Shown in pieces: positions 38,968 through 48,303 of a stretch of 64,000 nt of DNA. How positions within the stretch are numbered: position 1 is the stretch's first letter; every line of letters starts with the position of its first letter. The stretch covers positions 1-64,000 of the forward strand of contig JADFMN010000008.1 of NCBI GenBank assembly GCA_022563855.1, in the 5' to 3' direction. This DNA is from Armatimonadota bacterium (GTDB taxonomy: Bacteria; Armatimonadota; Fimbriimonadia; Fimbriimonadales; Fimbriimonadaceae). Both the position numbers and the translations under genes were made by a program. The notes beneath the pieces were generated by a model that was not told where the DNA came from, searched no databases, and saw nothing but the letters and a program-made list of their open reading frames with translations.

Positions 38968-41019
38968 TTACCCCTGCCCGTTGGCGGTTGCTTTCGTGGC
39001 CTTGCCGTCGCCGAGCAACAAGCCTTCTCCCTGCAATCGAGCGTCATTGACAGTTGCGAAATTCGGGTTCTTGGCCGCCAGTTCCTGCAGTACCTCTTTC
39101 GCGCTGAAGTGCGGCGTCGCGGCCTCTTGCCGGAGCGCGAACTCCGAGAAGATCCGCCATCCAGGCTTGGCGTCGCCGATTGGTCGGATCGCTCGCTGCA
39201 TCCTCTGGACTCTGCGCTCGCAGCTCGTGTATGTGCCGTCCTGCTCTGCCGGCGCGGCCATCGGCAGGACCACGCTCGCGTAGTGCACCGCCTCGCACAT
39301 CCTGTCGCCCTGGTAGACCAGGAACTCGACGTTTTCAAGAGCGCGGGTCGCCAGGTCTTTGTCGGGATAGTCGCGCGTCGGATCGCAGTTGACCAGCCAG
39401 AGCGCCTTCAACTTTCCATCTGCTGCGGCCTTGAGGATTTCTCCCGTTGCCATTCCCCCGTCGCCGGGCGTTATGCCGATCTCCCGCGCACCTTGGCCGT
39501 TTGCGTGCAGCGCGTAGTAGTTGAAATCGACCCCGGCAAGTTTGGCGAGGGTGGAAACGGCCTTCGCGTTTTCCAGCGATTCGGTCGTTATGATCGACCC
39601 TGCCTGTTTGAGAGCCGCAACTGCCTCTTTCAATTCATCCGGGTCAACTCCACAATCGGTCGCGAACTTTTCCACGTCCTTCTTTCCGCTGATCAGATTT
39701 GCGATTCGCTTTGCAAAGCTGGCCGCCTCGCCAGCAGGATAGCGCAGCACGACGTCCGCAAATCCGTCTACATCGGTCGGAGACTCGCTCGCAACGATCA
39801 CCTTCGTGCCGTTGTTGAGCCACGCTTTGCGAACTCGGAGGAAAACGATCGGCAGCTCGTCCGCAAGAGATGAGCCGAAGACTAGCACGCCCTTCATCTG
39901 CTCGAAGTCGGCGATCGCCGTGGAAACGGTCTGATCGTCGATCTTCTCGCCTCCCCAGCGGTGGTCGATGTTCGGAGAACCGAGGCCGTCATTGAACAGC
40001 TTCTTGAACAAGTATAGCGATTCGTTGCTGATGTCCGGCATCACGAGCCCGGCGACGTCGCCGCCTGAGAACGCGCCTTCGATCTGCGAATATGCATCGG
40101 ACCATGACGCAGGCTTTAGCTCTTCGCCGTCGCGCACCAAGACCTTGTCCGGCCGTTCGTCGTTGTACCAAGCGTGTCCGAACTTCCCTTTGTCGCAGGT
40201 CCACTCTTCATTGACCGCCTCGTTCGTCCGCGCGTTGATGCGCGAGAGCTTGCCTGACCGGTGGTCGAACCAAACGTTGCACCCGTTCGAGCACATTGTG
40301 CAGATCGCAGCCGTCGTCTCCAGGTCCCACGGCCTCGCTCTAAACCTGTACTTCGCGTTCGTGAGCGCCCCGACCGGGCAGATCTCGATGACGTTGCCGC
40401 TGAACTTCGAGTCGAAGTCGGTCAGCTTGAATGTCGACGGCTGCATGAGCGCGCCGCGGAACCGGAACGCGAGCTGACCGTCGCCCGATATCTCCTCGGT
40501 GAACCGCACGCACCGGCCGCACTGGATGCACCGCTCCAGATCGAGCGTCACGTATTTGCTCAGCGGGAACGCCTTGGGCAGGTGCCGCTTGACCTCGTGG
40601 TAGCGGCTGACCGACGGGCCGTACTCGAGCGTGTTGTTCTGCAAAGGGCACTCGCCGCCTCGGTCGCACACGGGGCAGTCCAGCGGGTGGTTGATCAGAA
40701 GCAGCTCCAGAACGCCCTTGCGGTCGGTTCGCACCGCTTCGGAGTCGGTCGTGACGACCATTCCCTCGCTCGCTGGGAGAGTGCACGCGGCTTGAGGCTT
40801 GGGCATCGGTCGCACGCTGCCGTCGTCCTGCGTGAATCCGACGTCGACGAAGCACATCCGGCACATACCGACAGGTTTGAGCCTCTCGTGGTAGCAAAAA
40901 ATGGGGATTTCGATGCCTAGCCGCTTCGCCGATTCGACGATCAACTCGCCCTTGGGAACCTCGATTTCGATGTCGTCGACCTTGATGCGAACGGTCTGTG
41001 TAGATGCAACGGCTGCCAT
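38968..41019 (-). CDS. nuoG: NADH-quinone oxidoreductase subunit G
   Basis: 683 aa. Fe-S peripheral-arm subunit. Residues ~10-90 form the [2Fe-2S] domain (FCYHERLKPVGMCRMCFVDV). HxxxC-type and CPVCDRGGECPLQ motifs follow (~115). LERCIQCGRCVRFTEEISG and VIEICPVGALTN bind 4Fe-4S clusters, and AICTMCSNGCNVWFDHRSG is the start of the molybdopterin-oxidoreductase-like domain. First gene of the local nuo cluster; the upstream 230 bp have no nuoE/F. It transfers electrons to the membrane arm. Confidence 0.97.
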   Translation of the reverse strand: MAAVASTQTVRIKVDDIEIEVPKGELIVESAKRLGIEIPIFCYHERLKPVGMCRMCFVDVGFTQDDGSVRPMPKPQAACTLPASEGMVVTTDSEAVRTDRKGVLELLLINHPLDCPVCDRGGECPLQNNTLEYGPSVSRYHEVKRHLPKAFPLSKYVTLDLERCIQCGRCVRFTEEISGDGQLAFRFRGALMQPSTFKLTDFDSKFSGNVIEICPVGALTNAKYRFRARPWDLETTAAICTMCSNGCNVWFDHRSGKLSRINARTNEAVNEEWTCDKGKFGHAWYNDERPDKVLVRDGEELKPASWSDAYSQIEGAFSGGDVAGLVMPDISNESLYLFKKLFNDGLGSPNIDHRWGGEKIDDQTVSTAIADFEQMKGVLVFGSSLADELPIVFLRVRKAWLNNGTKVIVASESPTDVDGFADVVLRYPAGEAASFAKRIANLISGKKDVEKFATDCGVDPDELKEAVAALKQAGSIITTESLENAKAVSTLAKLAGVDFNYYALHANGQGAREIGITPGDGGMATGEILKAAADGKLKALWLVNCDPTRDYPDKDLATRALENVEFLVYQGDRMCEAVHYASVVLPMAAPAEQDGTYTSCERRVQRMQRAIRPIGDAKPGWRIFSEFALRQEAATPHFSAKEVLQELAAKNPNFATVNDARLQGEGLLLGDGKATKATANGQG

Positions 41020-41106
41020 AAGATTCCCACTGGTCCCGCAAGTAAGGCCAGCGAACCGAGATTTACCCGATTTGAGCCCGTTCGTGCAGGTTGTCCCGGC
41101 GGTAGC

Positions 41107-41125
41107 ACCCAGCAGATCGCTGGGT
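41107..41125. other. Stem-loop upstream of nuoG
   Basis: ACCCAGC, AGATC, GCTGGGT: a perfect 7-bp inverted repeat, about 88 bp upstream of the nuoG start. No T-run follows on either strand, so a simple terminator is unlikely. The rest of 41020-41248 shows no gene. Confidence 0.4.
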
Positions 41126-41248
41126 TACGCGCTGGCAAGTGCGACCAGGGCGACGGTCGTGAGACGAGACTGCGAGCAGACTTCTGTAGAAACTTGCGTA
41201 TCATCGGCTGCCTAAATTGCGGCTAGCGCGTTAAGACTACGACAGAAG

Positions 41249-41482
41249 TCAGAGAAGACTTGGCGGGCCGGGTTCGCATCGTACGACGCGACCAAAGATG
41301 ACCCAACTCGTGTAGCCGCACTGCAGGCATGACCTGCAGTCCCTGAGAAGGAAGTAAACAACGATGATAAAGGGGCCTGTCACGCACAGCACGAGAACGG
41401 TCAGACCGAACTTCAAAAGCAGTTCTCTTGGCGTCAGCTGGCGAAAAGAACTGCTTCCACAATTCTTGCACTGAATAGACAT
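41249..41482 (-). CDS. Small membrane protein with zinc-ribbon-like Cys pairs
   Basis: 77 aa. The N-terminus MSIQCKNCGSSSFRQL has a CxxC pair, and DCRSCLQCGYTSW after the helix has CxxCxxC. A transmembrane segment lies between them at ~24-45 (LLLKFGLTVLVLCVTGPFIIVVYFLL). The two Cys groups would be on the same side only if the helix loops back, so metal binding may involve dimers. No clear RBS. Uncharacterised; a real gene is likely but not certain. Confidence 0.6.
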   Translation of the reverse strand: MSIQCKNCGSSSFRQLTPRELLLKFGLTVLVLCVTGPFIIVVYFLLRDCRSCLQCGYTSWVIFGRVVRCEPGPPSLL

Positions 41483-41552
41483 GGCTCACTACCGTCGGAC
41501 TCCATGACGACGTCCGGCAGCCCCGCCGATCCTTGCCGATGCCGTTCGGCGC

Positions 41553-42023
41553 TCAATTTTCATCCTTTGTAAAGACGAGGTTCTTCACGGGGTTGTCTGA
41601 TGTATCGACGCTCTCCAAAGTCTTCCTGTCCTTAGAAACAGAAAGAACTATAGGCTCCTGAAGCACCCCTTCCGGACTGGAAGAATCACCGTTCGGCTGC
41701 TCGGGCTCGACGGGCGTCAGGGTCACCTGGTTCTCGTGCAACTCCCATGTGCCCTCTAGCACATTCATCAATCGAAACGTATGGTCCGGATTCAAGTATA
41801 GGCGCGGTTTGCGCTTCTCGTCCAACTCCATCAGCTTTGCCAGCCCTTCGACGATCCGTTTTTCGCGATCGCTCAGCCCCTTGGTCGCCTCCTCCATCGC
41901 AAGATCTGAAACTTGCGCATTGCCGACCCACACCCCTTCAACGTCCGCATCCGTCGTGCTTCGACAGCCAACCATGCAGAAGCAAGTGATGATGCAAACT
42001 ACTAACAACGCGCGGGATTTCAT
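41553..42023 (-). CDS. Lipoprotein of unknown function
   Basis: 156 aa from the ATG at 42023 (MKSRALLVVCIITCFCMVGCRS). The lipobox is MVGC, so it is processed by LspA, whose gene is also in this window. The mature part is hydrophilic: VEGVWVGNAQVSDLA near the start and a C-terminal LEGTWELHENQVTLTP, an 'EGTWEL' pattern common in small lipocalin-like or META-like proteins. An upstream frame from 42077 is open but lacks signals. Function unknown. Confidence 0.75.
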   Translation of the reverse strand: MKSRALLVVCIITCFCMVGCRSTTDADVEGVWVGNAQVSDLAMEEATKGLSDREKRIVEGLAKLMELDEKRKPRLYLNPDHTFRLMNVLEGTWELHENQVTLTPVEPEQPNGDSSSPEGVLQEPIVLSVSKDRKTLESVDTSDNPVKNLVFTKDEN

Positions 42024-42066
42024 TTTCGTATCGCCGTGATAATCGAATCGCTTGATGATTTCATAA

Positions 42067-42651
42067 TTACCTTGCAAAAAGGTTCATTCCTGCAAACCCC
42101 TTGGACACTACCGTGCCGTTCGGGGCGTCCTGAAAAGTCGCAACTAGCACAATGACCCATATGCCGGTCAGGACGATGCAGGCGGGAGTCCATCGCGAGC
42201 CTGCCTGGCGATATGCCCGTACTCCCATGCCGACGCTCGCCGCGAAAAAAACCACTCCAATGACGCCAGCGATCCAGTATGTGACCTTCGCCACGGTCTT
42301 CCAATCCTCACGGAATTTGCATTGCAGCACCGTGGCTTCGTCGGATGACTGGGGCAGGTCGGCTGCCCTCGGAATGTTGGCGTATGCGTTGGGACTCACG
42401 ATCAGCGTTGCCATAACACCTGGCCCTTGGCCGAAATACACGGAGATAATCAGGAATTGGAATGCCAAGGCAATCGGCGTCCACAAGAAACGCCTCCGCT
42501 GCAGCCAACGTGTGCGAAGTTGATCTTCTACGCCATCGACAAGAACGATTACCTCGCTCGGCTCGTCCAGCGATTTCGCCACGCGGAGCGCTTCCCGGCG
42601 CGAGTAAGGACCGTGTATGACGCCTGATGACAATTTAACTCCGTAGTCCAT
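42067..42651 (-). CDS. Predicted membrane protein of unknown function
   Basis: 194 aa. The N-terminal ~50 residues are soluble (LSSGVIHGPYSRREALRVAKSLDEPSEVIVLVDG), resembling a GYF_2-like module ('.g..yGPys..el......g.i'). Helices lie near 56-76, 121-145 and 155-175. No partner is evident; it is on the same strand as the lipoprotein gene, whose start lies 44 nt inside the intergenic end of this gene. AAAGG precedes the ATG. Confidence 0.65.
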   Translation of the reverse strand: MDYGVKLSSGVIHGPYSRREALRVAKSLDEPSEVIVLVDGVEDQLRTRWLQRRRFLWTPIALAFQFLIISVYFGQGPGVMATLIVSPNAYANIPRAADLPQSSDEATVLQCKFREDWKTVAKVTYWIAGVIGVVFFAASVGMGVRAYRQAGSRWTPACIVLTGIWVIVLVATFQDAPNGTVVSKGFAGMNLFAR

Positions 42652-42777
42652 ACGCCTTTGGCTCTAAAGGTACCCATTTTGTGGACGCACCAAGCTAACC
42701 TGACCAGATAACCCAAGCACAAGGTCGACGGTTCGGCCGCAAACCCGCAAAAAGCGCGCCGCATCGCCCAGCGACCT

Positions 42778-42805
42778 AATACTTGACAAAGTATTCCAGT
42801 ATAAT
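42778..42805 (+). promoter_or_regulatory. sufB promoter and putative operator
   Basis: A perfect inverted repeat AATACTT-GACA-AAGTATT occupies 42778-42795. TATAAT follows at 42800-42805, and ATGAGG lies right after it. A second half-site pair ATACT/AGTAT spans 42779-42802. The layout suggests a dimeric repressor, perhaps Rrf2-family, covering the -10/-35 region of an Fe-S assembly gene. Regulator identity is inferred only. Confidence 0.6.
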
Positions 42806-42826
42806 GAGGTCAGCCATCGATATCCG

Positions 42827-44308
<1,482 letters not shown>

Positions 44309-44374
44309 ACTCGTTGTCGCCGTAGACGAGGCGGTCCGCCGCGCGTAAAGAGCGAAGCACGCTTGCAGTGTCGG

Positions 44375-44992
44375 CTACCGTCCGAACTTCTTTGGCATCA
44401 GGGTCGGACTTCCCCAGTCCGTTCTGATCTCGTTTTTTTCGCGCAGCTTCGCGTCGAGTCGAAACCTCTGGGACGGGATCGAGGTCCGCACCTCGTTCGA
44501 AACGACTTCGTCTTTTCCGAACTTGTAATGCCATCGCACCCAGGTCTTGACCGAGCCTTGGGGAATGGTCACATTCCACTTCCAACCGTGCCCGGGAGGA
44601 AGCTGGACACGGTGGTAGCTGTTGCCACACGTATACCATGGCAAGTACTCGATCGGTTTCCACTCGCCCTTAGCGTCCTTTGCCTCCAGCCATGCGAGAA
44701 TGCGACTGTCGCCAGCGTAAAACCAAGCTGCCGTATTACCTCCGTTCGCGAGGGTGAAGGACAAGCCGGTCTTGGTTTTCTTCAAGAGTGCCCGCACACC
44801 GATGTCAGGAAGCTCACCGCTCGGAAGAACGACGGGAACGTTCTCGGACGTTCCAAATCCGCCCGCAGCTTCTAAGTCCCCCGCCGCTGAACCCGCTATG
44901 TACTGAGCCATTTGCATGGTGCGCAGATCGGGCGTCGCGGGCTCTTGGTCGCCGATCGTAGCGAAGAGCAAGAACTGCAGGATCGTAATCAT
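44375..44992 (-). CDS. Secreted protein of unknown function
   Basis: 205 aa with an AAGGAG SD. N-terminal hydrophobic leader MITILQFLLFATIGDQEPA. The mature protein has VRALLKKTKTGLSFTLANGGNTAAWFYAGDSRILAWLEAKDAKGEWKPIEYLPWYTCGNSYHRVQLPPGHGWKWNVTIPQG in outline, a beta-sandwich-like pattern. There is no catalytic motif. It ends convergent with sufB, 67 bp apart. Confidence 0.68.
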   Translation of the reverse strand: MITILQFLLFATIGDQEPATPDLRTMQMAQYIAGSAAGDLEAAGGFGTSENVPVVLPSGELPDIGVRALLKKTKTGLSFTLANGGNTAAWFYAGDSRILAWLEAKDAKGEWKPIEYLPWYTCGNSYHRVQLPPGHGWKWNVTIPQGSVKTWVRWHYKFGKDEVVSNEVRTSIPSQRFRLDAKLREKNEIRTDWGSPTLMPKKFGR

Positions 44993-45138
44993 TGTTTCTA
45001 GCTCCTTGATGTCTCCACCCGGCAGAATCGTTCAATTCTTAAAGCGATCAGCCGCCGGATCGGCGAAATCCGTTCCCGTGCAGCCGAAGAGCAGGGAGCT
45101 GGTCGAGGCCGCGTGGCACGTGAAGGGGCTAGACCGTG

Positions 45139-45318
45139 ATGAACTCCGACTTCAAAGATCTGCTTTCTATTCTGGACCGACACGACGTTAGGCACCTCGT
45201 CGCAACCGCCCACGACCCACCGATAAACCAGATATCATATGCCTATGAGGCAAAGGCGAACCTCAAGCGGAGAGTCCATCGCAATGGCGAGTGCGCTGCT
45301 GAAATCTGGCGGCTCTGA
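45139..45318 (+). pseudogene. Decayed nucleotidyltransferase-type gene fragment (N-terminus only)
   Basis: The frame starts MNSDFKDLLSILDRHDVRHLV, which matches the typical opening of AbiEii/DUF6036-type nucleotidyltransferases ('MNSDFKeLL..l....VryLvvGGyA'). After residue ~22 the similarity stops: the expected GG.A..hG motif is absent and the frame runs on into unrelated sequence, ending at 45318. A partial upstream frame ends ...AREGARP-stop overlapping this ATG by 4 nt, as in an antitoxin/toxin-like pair. The fragment therefore looks like the remnant of a two-gene module, cut by the following AlkB-like gene's region. Confidence 0.45.
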
Positions 45319-45943
45319 AACGGGCTGGAGCGGGCTCTTTGGGGATCGGTTCGCACCCGCGGGGCTTCGGCATTACGAAGGGGCGATTGACGAAGCGACG
45401 GAGGCGAGGCTGGCGAAATGGATCGATGAGCAGCCTTGGATAGAAGACTTGTCGCGGCGTGTGCAGCACTACGGTTGGCGGTATGACTATCGGGCGCGCG
45501 GGATCACGTCGGATGCCCATCTCGGCCCGCTTCCCCACCCGTTGAAGGAGCTAGCGGATGGGTTTGTCGCGCGAGGGTTTCTGGGTGAGCAACCCGACCA
45601 AGCTATCGTAAACGAGTACCTCCCAGGGCAGGGGATCGCCGCTCATATCGACTGCGCACCTTGCTTCGGGGAAGAGAGCGCGACGCTTTCGCTGCTGGAC
45701 TCCTACCCGATGGAGTTCAGCCGCCCATCGACCGACGAGTCTTGCACCGTGTGGCTGGCACAGCGAAGCCTCTGCGTGATGGCGGGCGAATGCCGTTGGT
45801 CTTGGCGGCACGGAATCGCAAAGCGGAAGAGCGATCCGGTTTCGGGCGGTGGACGCAAGTCGCGCGGACGCAGAGTATCCATCACGTTCCGGCGCGTCGT
45901 GATTTCACGCGGCGCTAAAGCGCCTGCCTGTGTCAATGCGTGA
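45284..45943 (+). CDS. AlkB-like Fe(II)/2-oxoglutarate dioxygenase
   Basis: 219 aa from the ATG at 45284 (GGAG about 9 nt upstream). A longer frame from 45239 overlaps the pseudogene remnant. Members demethylate DNA, RNA or proteins. Motifs: RVQHYGWRYDYRARG in the N-terminal lid, NEYLPGQGIAAHIDCAPCFGE with the HxD metal site, LLDSYPMEF, SLCVMAGECRWSWRHGIAKR with the distal His, and RRVSITFRRV with the 2-oxoglutarate Arg. The layout resembles eukaryotic ALKBH8-like and bacterial type-II AlkB homologs. It sits beside a decayed module, suggesting acquired DNA. Confidence 0.87.
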   Translation: MASALLKSGGSETGWSGLFGDRFAPAGLRHYEGAIDEATEARLAKWIDEQPWIEDLSRRVQHYGWRYDYRARGITSDAHLGPLPHPLKELADGFVARGFLGEQPDQAIVNEYLPGQGIAAHIDCAPCFGEESATLSLLDSYPMEFSRPSTDESCTVWLAQRSLCVMAGECRWSWRHGIAKRKSDPVSGGGRKSRGRRVSITFRRVVISRGAKAPACVNA

Positions 45944-46008
45944 GCCCGTTAAAGCGGTGATAAATCGCCGCGCTCCAAAATCGCTGCGGCTCCGTTTCGA
46001 CCGTGCGC

Positions 46009-46014
46009 TACACT
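46009..46014 (+). promoter_or_regulatory. Putative -10 of leaderless lipoprotein mRNA
   Basis: TACACT ends 7 nt before the ATG at 46022. No SD is visible. Confidence 0.5.
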
Positions 46015-46021
46015 ATCAGTT

Positions 46022-46693
46022 ATGCACCGTCGGCGGTTTCCGTTTTACGCGCTGTTCCTTGTCGCGCTCTGCGCTGGGTGCGGCAGGGCCGCTGACCTCG
46101 AACCGATCGCCACAGACGATGAGCCGTCGTACTCGTCGTTCGGCGTGTGGCTAGAGGGAGAGAACTGGGACGGAACCGGATCGCTCTGGGTGGAAGTCGG
46201 CGGCGAAGAAAACCTGATCGCAGACAACGCCTTGAGCTGGTGGACTTCGGAGAATCGCGAAACCATCTACTACAGCTACCGGCACGGCAGGTCGGGGTAC
46301 GAGGCCGAAGGCGAGGGATTGATGCGATACGACGTCGCGAGCAAGAGAAGCGATCTGGTCTTCGACGACGACGTGATGATCCTGGACGTCTTAGAGGAAT
46401 TGACTGCCAGCGGTCGCACTGTGTTGATCGTCGAGATGACCGACGGCGGCCTGGGCGCGCCGACGGTGGCGATCGCCGATCCAGACCGGGGCCGCGTGTT
46501 CAGAGAGAACATCGGATCAGTGGCGCATCGCGGCGACGGAAAGGTCGCGATTGCGACGTACACGGCCCACGCCATCGCCGATTCGGAGGGCGTGCTGCCG
46601 GAGCCCGAGTCGACGACGGTGTACGACCTGGACGAGCTGTTGGAACGCCCCGCAGACCGTGAGATTCTGTACCCGTGGCCGCCTGAGGACTAG
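46022..46693 (+). CDS. Lipoprotein of unknown function
   Basis: 223 aa. The signal MHRRRFPFYALFLVALCAGCG ends in lipobox LCAGC. The mature part is acidic and beta-rich, with repeated Trp/Glu motifs (FGVWLEGENWDGTGSLWVEVGGEENLIADNALSWW). It ends acidic (ILYPWPPED). The layout suggests an extracellular beta-propeller fragment or reporter-like domain, but I cannot name a family. It lies 45 bp upstream of MsrB, each with its own putative promoter. Confidence 0.68.
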   Translation: MHRRRFPFYALFLVALCAGCGRAADLEPIATDDEPSYSSFGVWLEGENWDGTGSLWVEVGGEENLIADNALSWWTSENRETIYYSYRHGRSGYEAEGEGLMRYDVASKRSDLVFDDDVMILDVLEELTASGRTVLIVEMTDGGLGAPTVAIADPDRGRVFRENIGSVAHRGDGKVAIATYTAHAIADSEGVLPEPESTTVYDLDELLERPADREILYPWPPED

Positions 46694-46723
46694 GATTCCG
46701 TACGGAAATCTCCAGTTTTGGCG

Positions 46724-46729
46724 TACTAT
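46724..46729 (+). promoter_or_regulatory. Putative -10 of msrB
   Basis: TACTAT ends 9 nt before the ATG at 46739; an overlapping TATAGA ends 6 nt before it. No SD is visible. Confidence 0.5.
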
Positions 46730-46738
46730 AGAAGCGGT

Positions 46739-47269
46739 ATGAACCGAACCGTCATCGCCGTCGTGGTCGTCCTCGGACTCGCACTGCTCGCGTTCGCGCA
46801 GAGCCGTCGAAACCAGGAAAACATCACGTACAACGGAATCGCCGTCGAGAACAAGAGCCCCGAGCGAAAGGACAAGGTAGTGCTCAGCGACGAAGAGTGG
46901 AAGGAGAAGCTGACGACGGCTCAGTACAAAATTCTGCGAAGGAAGGGCACCGAAGCCGCGTTCTGCAGTCCGTTCCTCGACAACCACAAGATCGGCGTCT
47001 ACCGGTGCGCGGGGTGCGACCTGCCGCTGTTCGCGACCGACGCAAAGTTCGCCAGCGGCACCGGATGGCCGGCGTTCTTCCAGCCGGTCGAACGCAAAAA
47101 CCTGTGGCTGAAAATGGATCGCAGTTTCGGAATGACCCGCTTGGAGATCTTGTGCTCGCGCTGTGACGGCCACCTCGGCCACCTGTTCACCGACGGCCCC
47201 AAGGATGAGACCGGCTTGCGGTACTGCATCAACGGCGAGTCGCTTAATTTCAAAGAGAAGAAGCGCTAG
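46739..47269 (+). CDS. msrB: Peptide-methionine (R)-S-oxide reductase, exported
   Basis: 176 aa from the ATG at 46739; an in-frame codon 21 nt earlier hides the signal. It reduces methionine-R-sulfoxide in proteins. An N-terminal signal or anchor (MNRTVIAVVVVLGLALLAFAQ) indicates periplasmic action. Zinc pairs are RCAGCDLPLF and LCSRCDGHLGHLF. The catalytic Cys lies in LRYCINGESLNF and the active-site GTGWPAFFQP precedes it. MsrA is not fused or adjacent. Confidence 0.95.
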   Translation: MNRTVIAVVVVLGLALLAFAQSRRNQENITYNGIAVENKSPERKDKVVLSDEEWKEKLTTAQYKILRRKGTEAAFCSPFLDNHKIGVYRCAGCDLPLFATDAKFASGTGWPAFFQPVERKNLWLKMDRSFGMTRLEILCSRCDGHLGHLFTDGPKDETGLRYCINGESLNFKEKKR

Positions 47270-48303
47270 ACCACCGAGGCGGTGCCGCCCTCGCGCTTCT
47301 CTACTTCTGGCGGGGTTTCGCCATCCCAAGTCGATGCGTCAGACGGCATCTTCGGCGTGATCGGCTCGCTGAAAACCCGTTCCGTCCTGCGTCTTTTTCG
47401 CGGAGTCGCAGCGACAGGTTCGACGATCGGCTCGGCGCTTTCGACGATCAGGCCCGTGCCCGCGTTGCTGGCCAGCACGACCGGACGGGGGAGGCGCGAA
47501 AGCATCTGCGTGGTCGTCACGAAACGGTACCCCTGCTCTGTCAACCGCCTCAAAATCTCCGGCAGCGCTGCGGCAGTGTCCGGCGAATCGTGCAGCAGAA
47601 TCACGCTGCCGTTGTTAACCTCTCGCATGATCCGCGCGACGATCGCCTCTGGTTCCATCGGAACGTAGTCGCCGGCAGCCACGTTCCAGTGGATCGTCGC
47701 GTAGCCGAGGTCCTGCGCAAGCCGGAGGACGTCGTCGTTGTAACGCATCCCGGGCGGCCGCATCAGGTTCATGTGCGATCCGGTCGCCGCGACGAACGCC
47801 TGCTCGCACTTTTCCAGCTCGTCGCGAGCCTGTGCCAGAGTGAGCGTTGGAAGGCGAGGGTGCGAATACGTGTGGTTGCCGACCTCGTGTCCGTCGAGCA
47901 GCATGCGCCGGATCAGCTCGGGTCGGTCTTCGACGTGTTTTCCGATGACGAAGAACGTCGCCTGGGCGCCGTGCTGCGCCAGGGCGTCGAGAATCTGCTC
48001 GGTCGATTCCCCGTACGGCCCGTCGTCGAAAGTAAGAGCGACCTCGCGCAGATTCGGGTTGCCGCGTACCAAGAGGTCTCCGCGAAGCTCGTAGGTTTCG
48101 TCCGCACCGACTACGACACGCAGCTGGCGGTAGCCGTAGTACGACCCAAAAAGCCCGAGGAACACCAAAAACGGCGTCCACGGCGACGACACGAACCTAT
48201 GATGTGGTTTCCAGCGCAATCCCAACTCCCACTGAACGAACGCGCGACGGATCGAGGCGTTTCTATTTGAACATTCCGAGACAGAACAAACATAATGGGG
48301 CAT
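47266..48303 (-). CDS. Polysaccharide deacetylase (NodB domain), membrane-anchored
   Basis: About 345 aa. The start is uncertain. An ATG at 48303 overlaps the start codon of the divergent gene, and a TTG at 48219 with GGGAG upstream is an equally good candidate. Frames further upstream lie inside the divergent CDS. An N-terminal TM (PFLVFLGLFGSYYGY) is followed by the NodB domain: VALTFDDGPYGES with the DD metal site, NHTYSHPRLP with the HxxxH, MRPPGMRYN, and VILLHDSPD. It probably deacetylates N-acetyl groups of peptidoglycan or an exopolysaccharide in the periplasm. The C-terminal tail (~80 residues, basic then acidic) is of unknown role. Confidence 0.87.
   Translation of the reverse strand: MPHYVCSVSECSNRNASIRRAFVQWELGLRWKPHHRFVSSPWTPFLVFLGLFGSYYGYRQLRVVVGADETYELRGDLLVRGNPNLREVALTFDDGPYGESTEQILDALAQHGAQATFFVIGKHVEDRPELIRRMLLDGHEVGNHTYSHPRLPTLTLAQARDELEKCEQAFVAATGSHMNLMRPPGMRYNDDVLRLAQDLGYATIHWNVAAGDYVPMEPEAIVARIMREVNNGSVILLHDSPDTAAALPEILRRLTEQGYRFVTTTQMLSRLPRPVVLASNAGTGLIVESAEPIVEPVAATPRKRRRTERVFSEPITPKMPSDASTWDGETPPEVEKREGGTASVV
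48267..48296 (+). promoter_or_regulatory. Putative promoter of CocE-type hydrolase gene (leaderless)
   Basis: TTGAAC at 48267-48272, an 18-bp spacer, CATAAT at 48291-48296, then 5 nt to the ATG at 48302. The transcript would start near the initiation codon. Confidence 0.5.

Noticed and set aside
40941-41204. 87-codon minus-strand frame overlapping the nuoG start
   Set aside because: Overlaps the N-terminal codons of nuoG in another frame; no homology to NuoF seen.
42783-42805. TTGACA and TATAAT upstream of sufB as a standard promoter
   Set aside because: The spacer is only 11 bp. TATAAT may be a -10, but the TTGACA is better explained as part of the palindrome.
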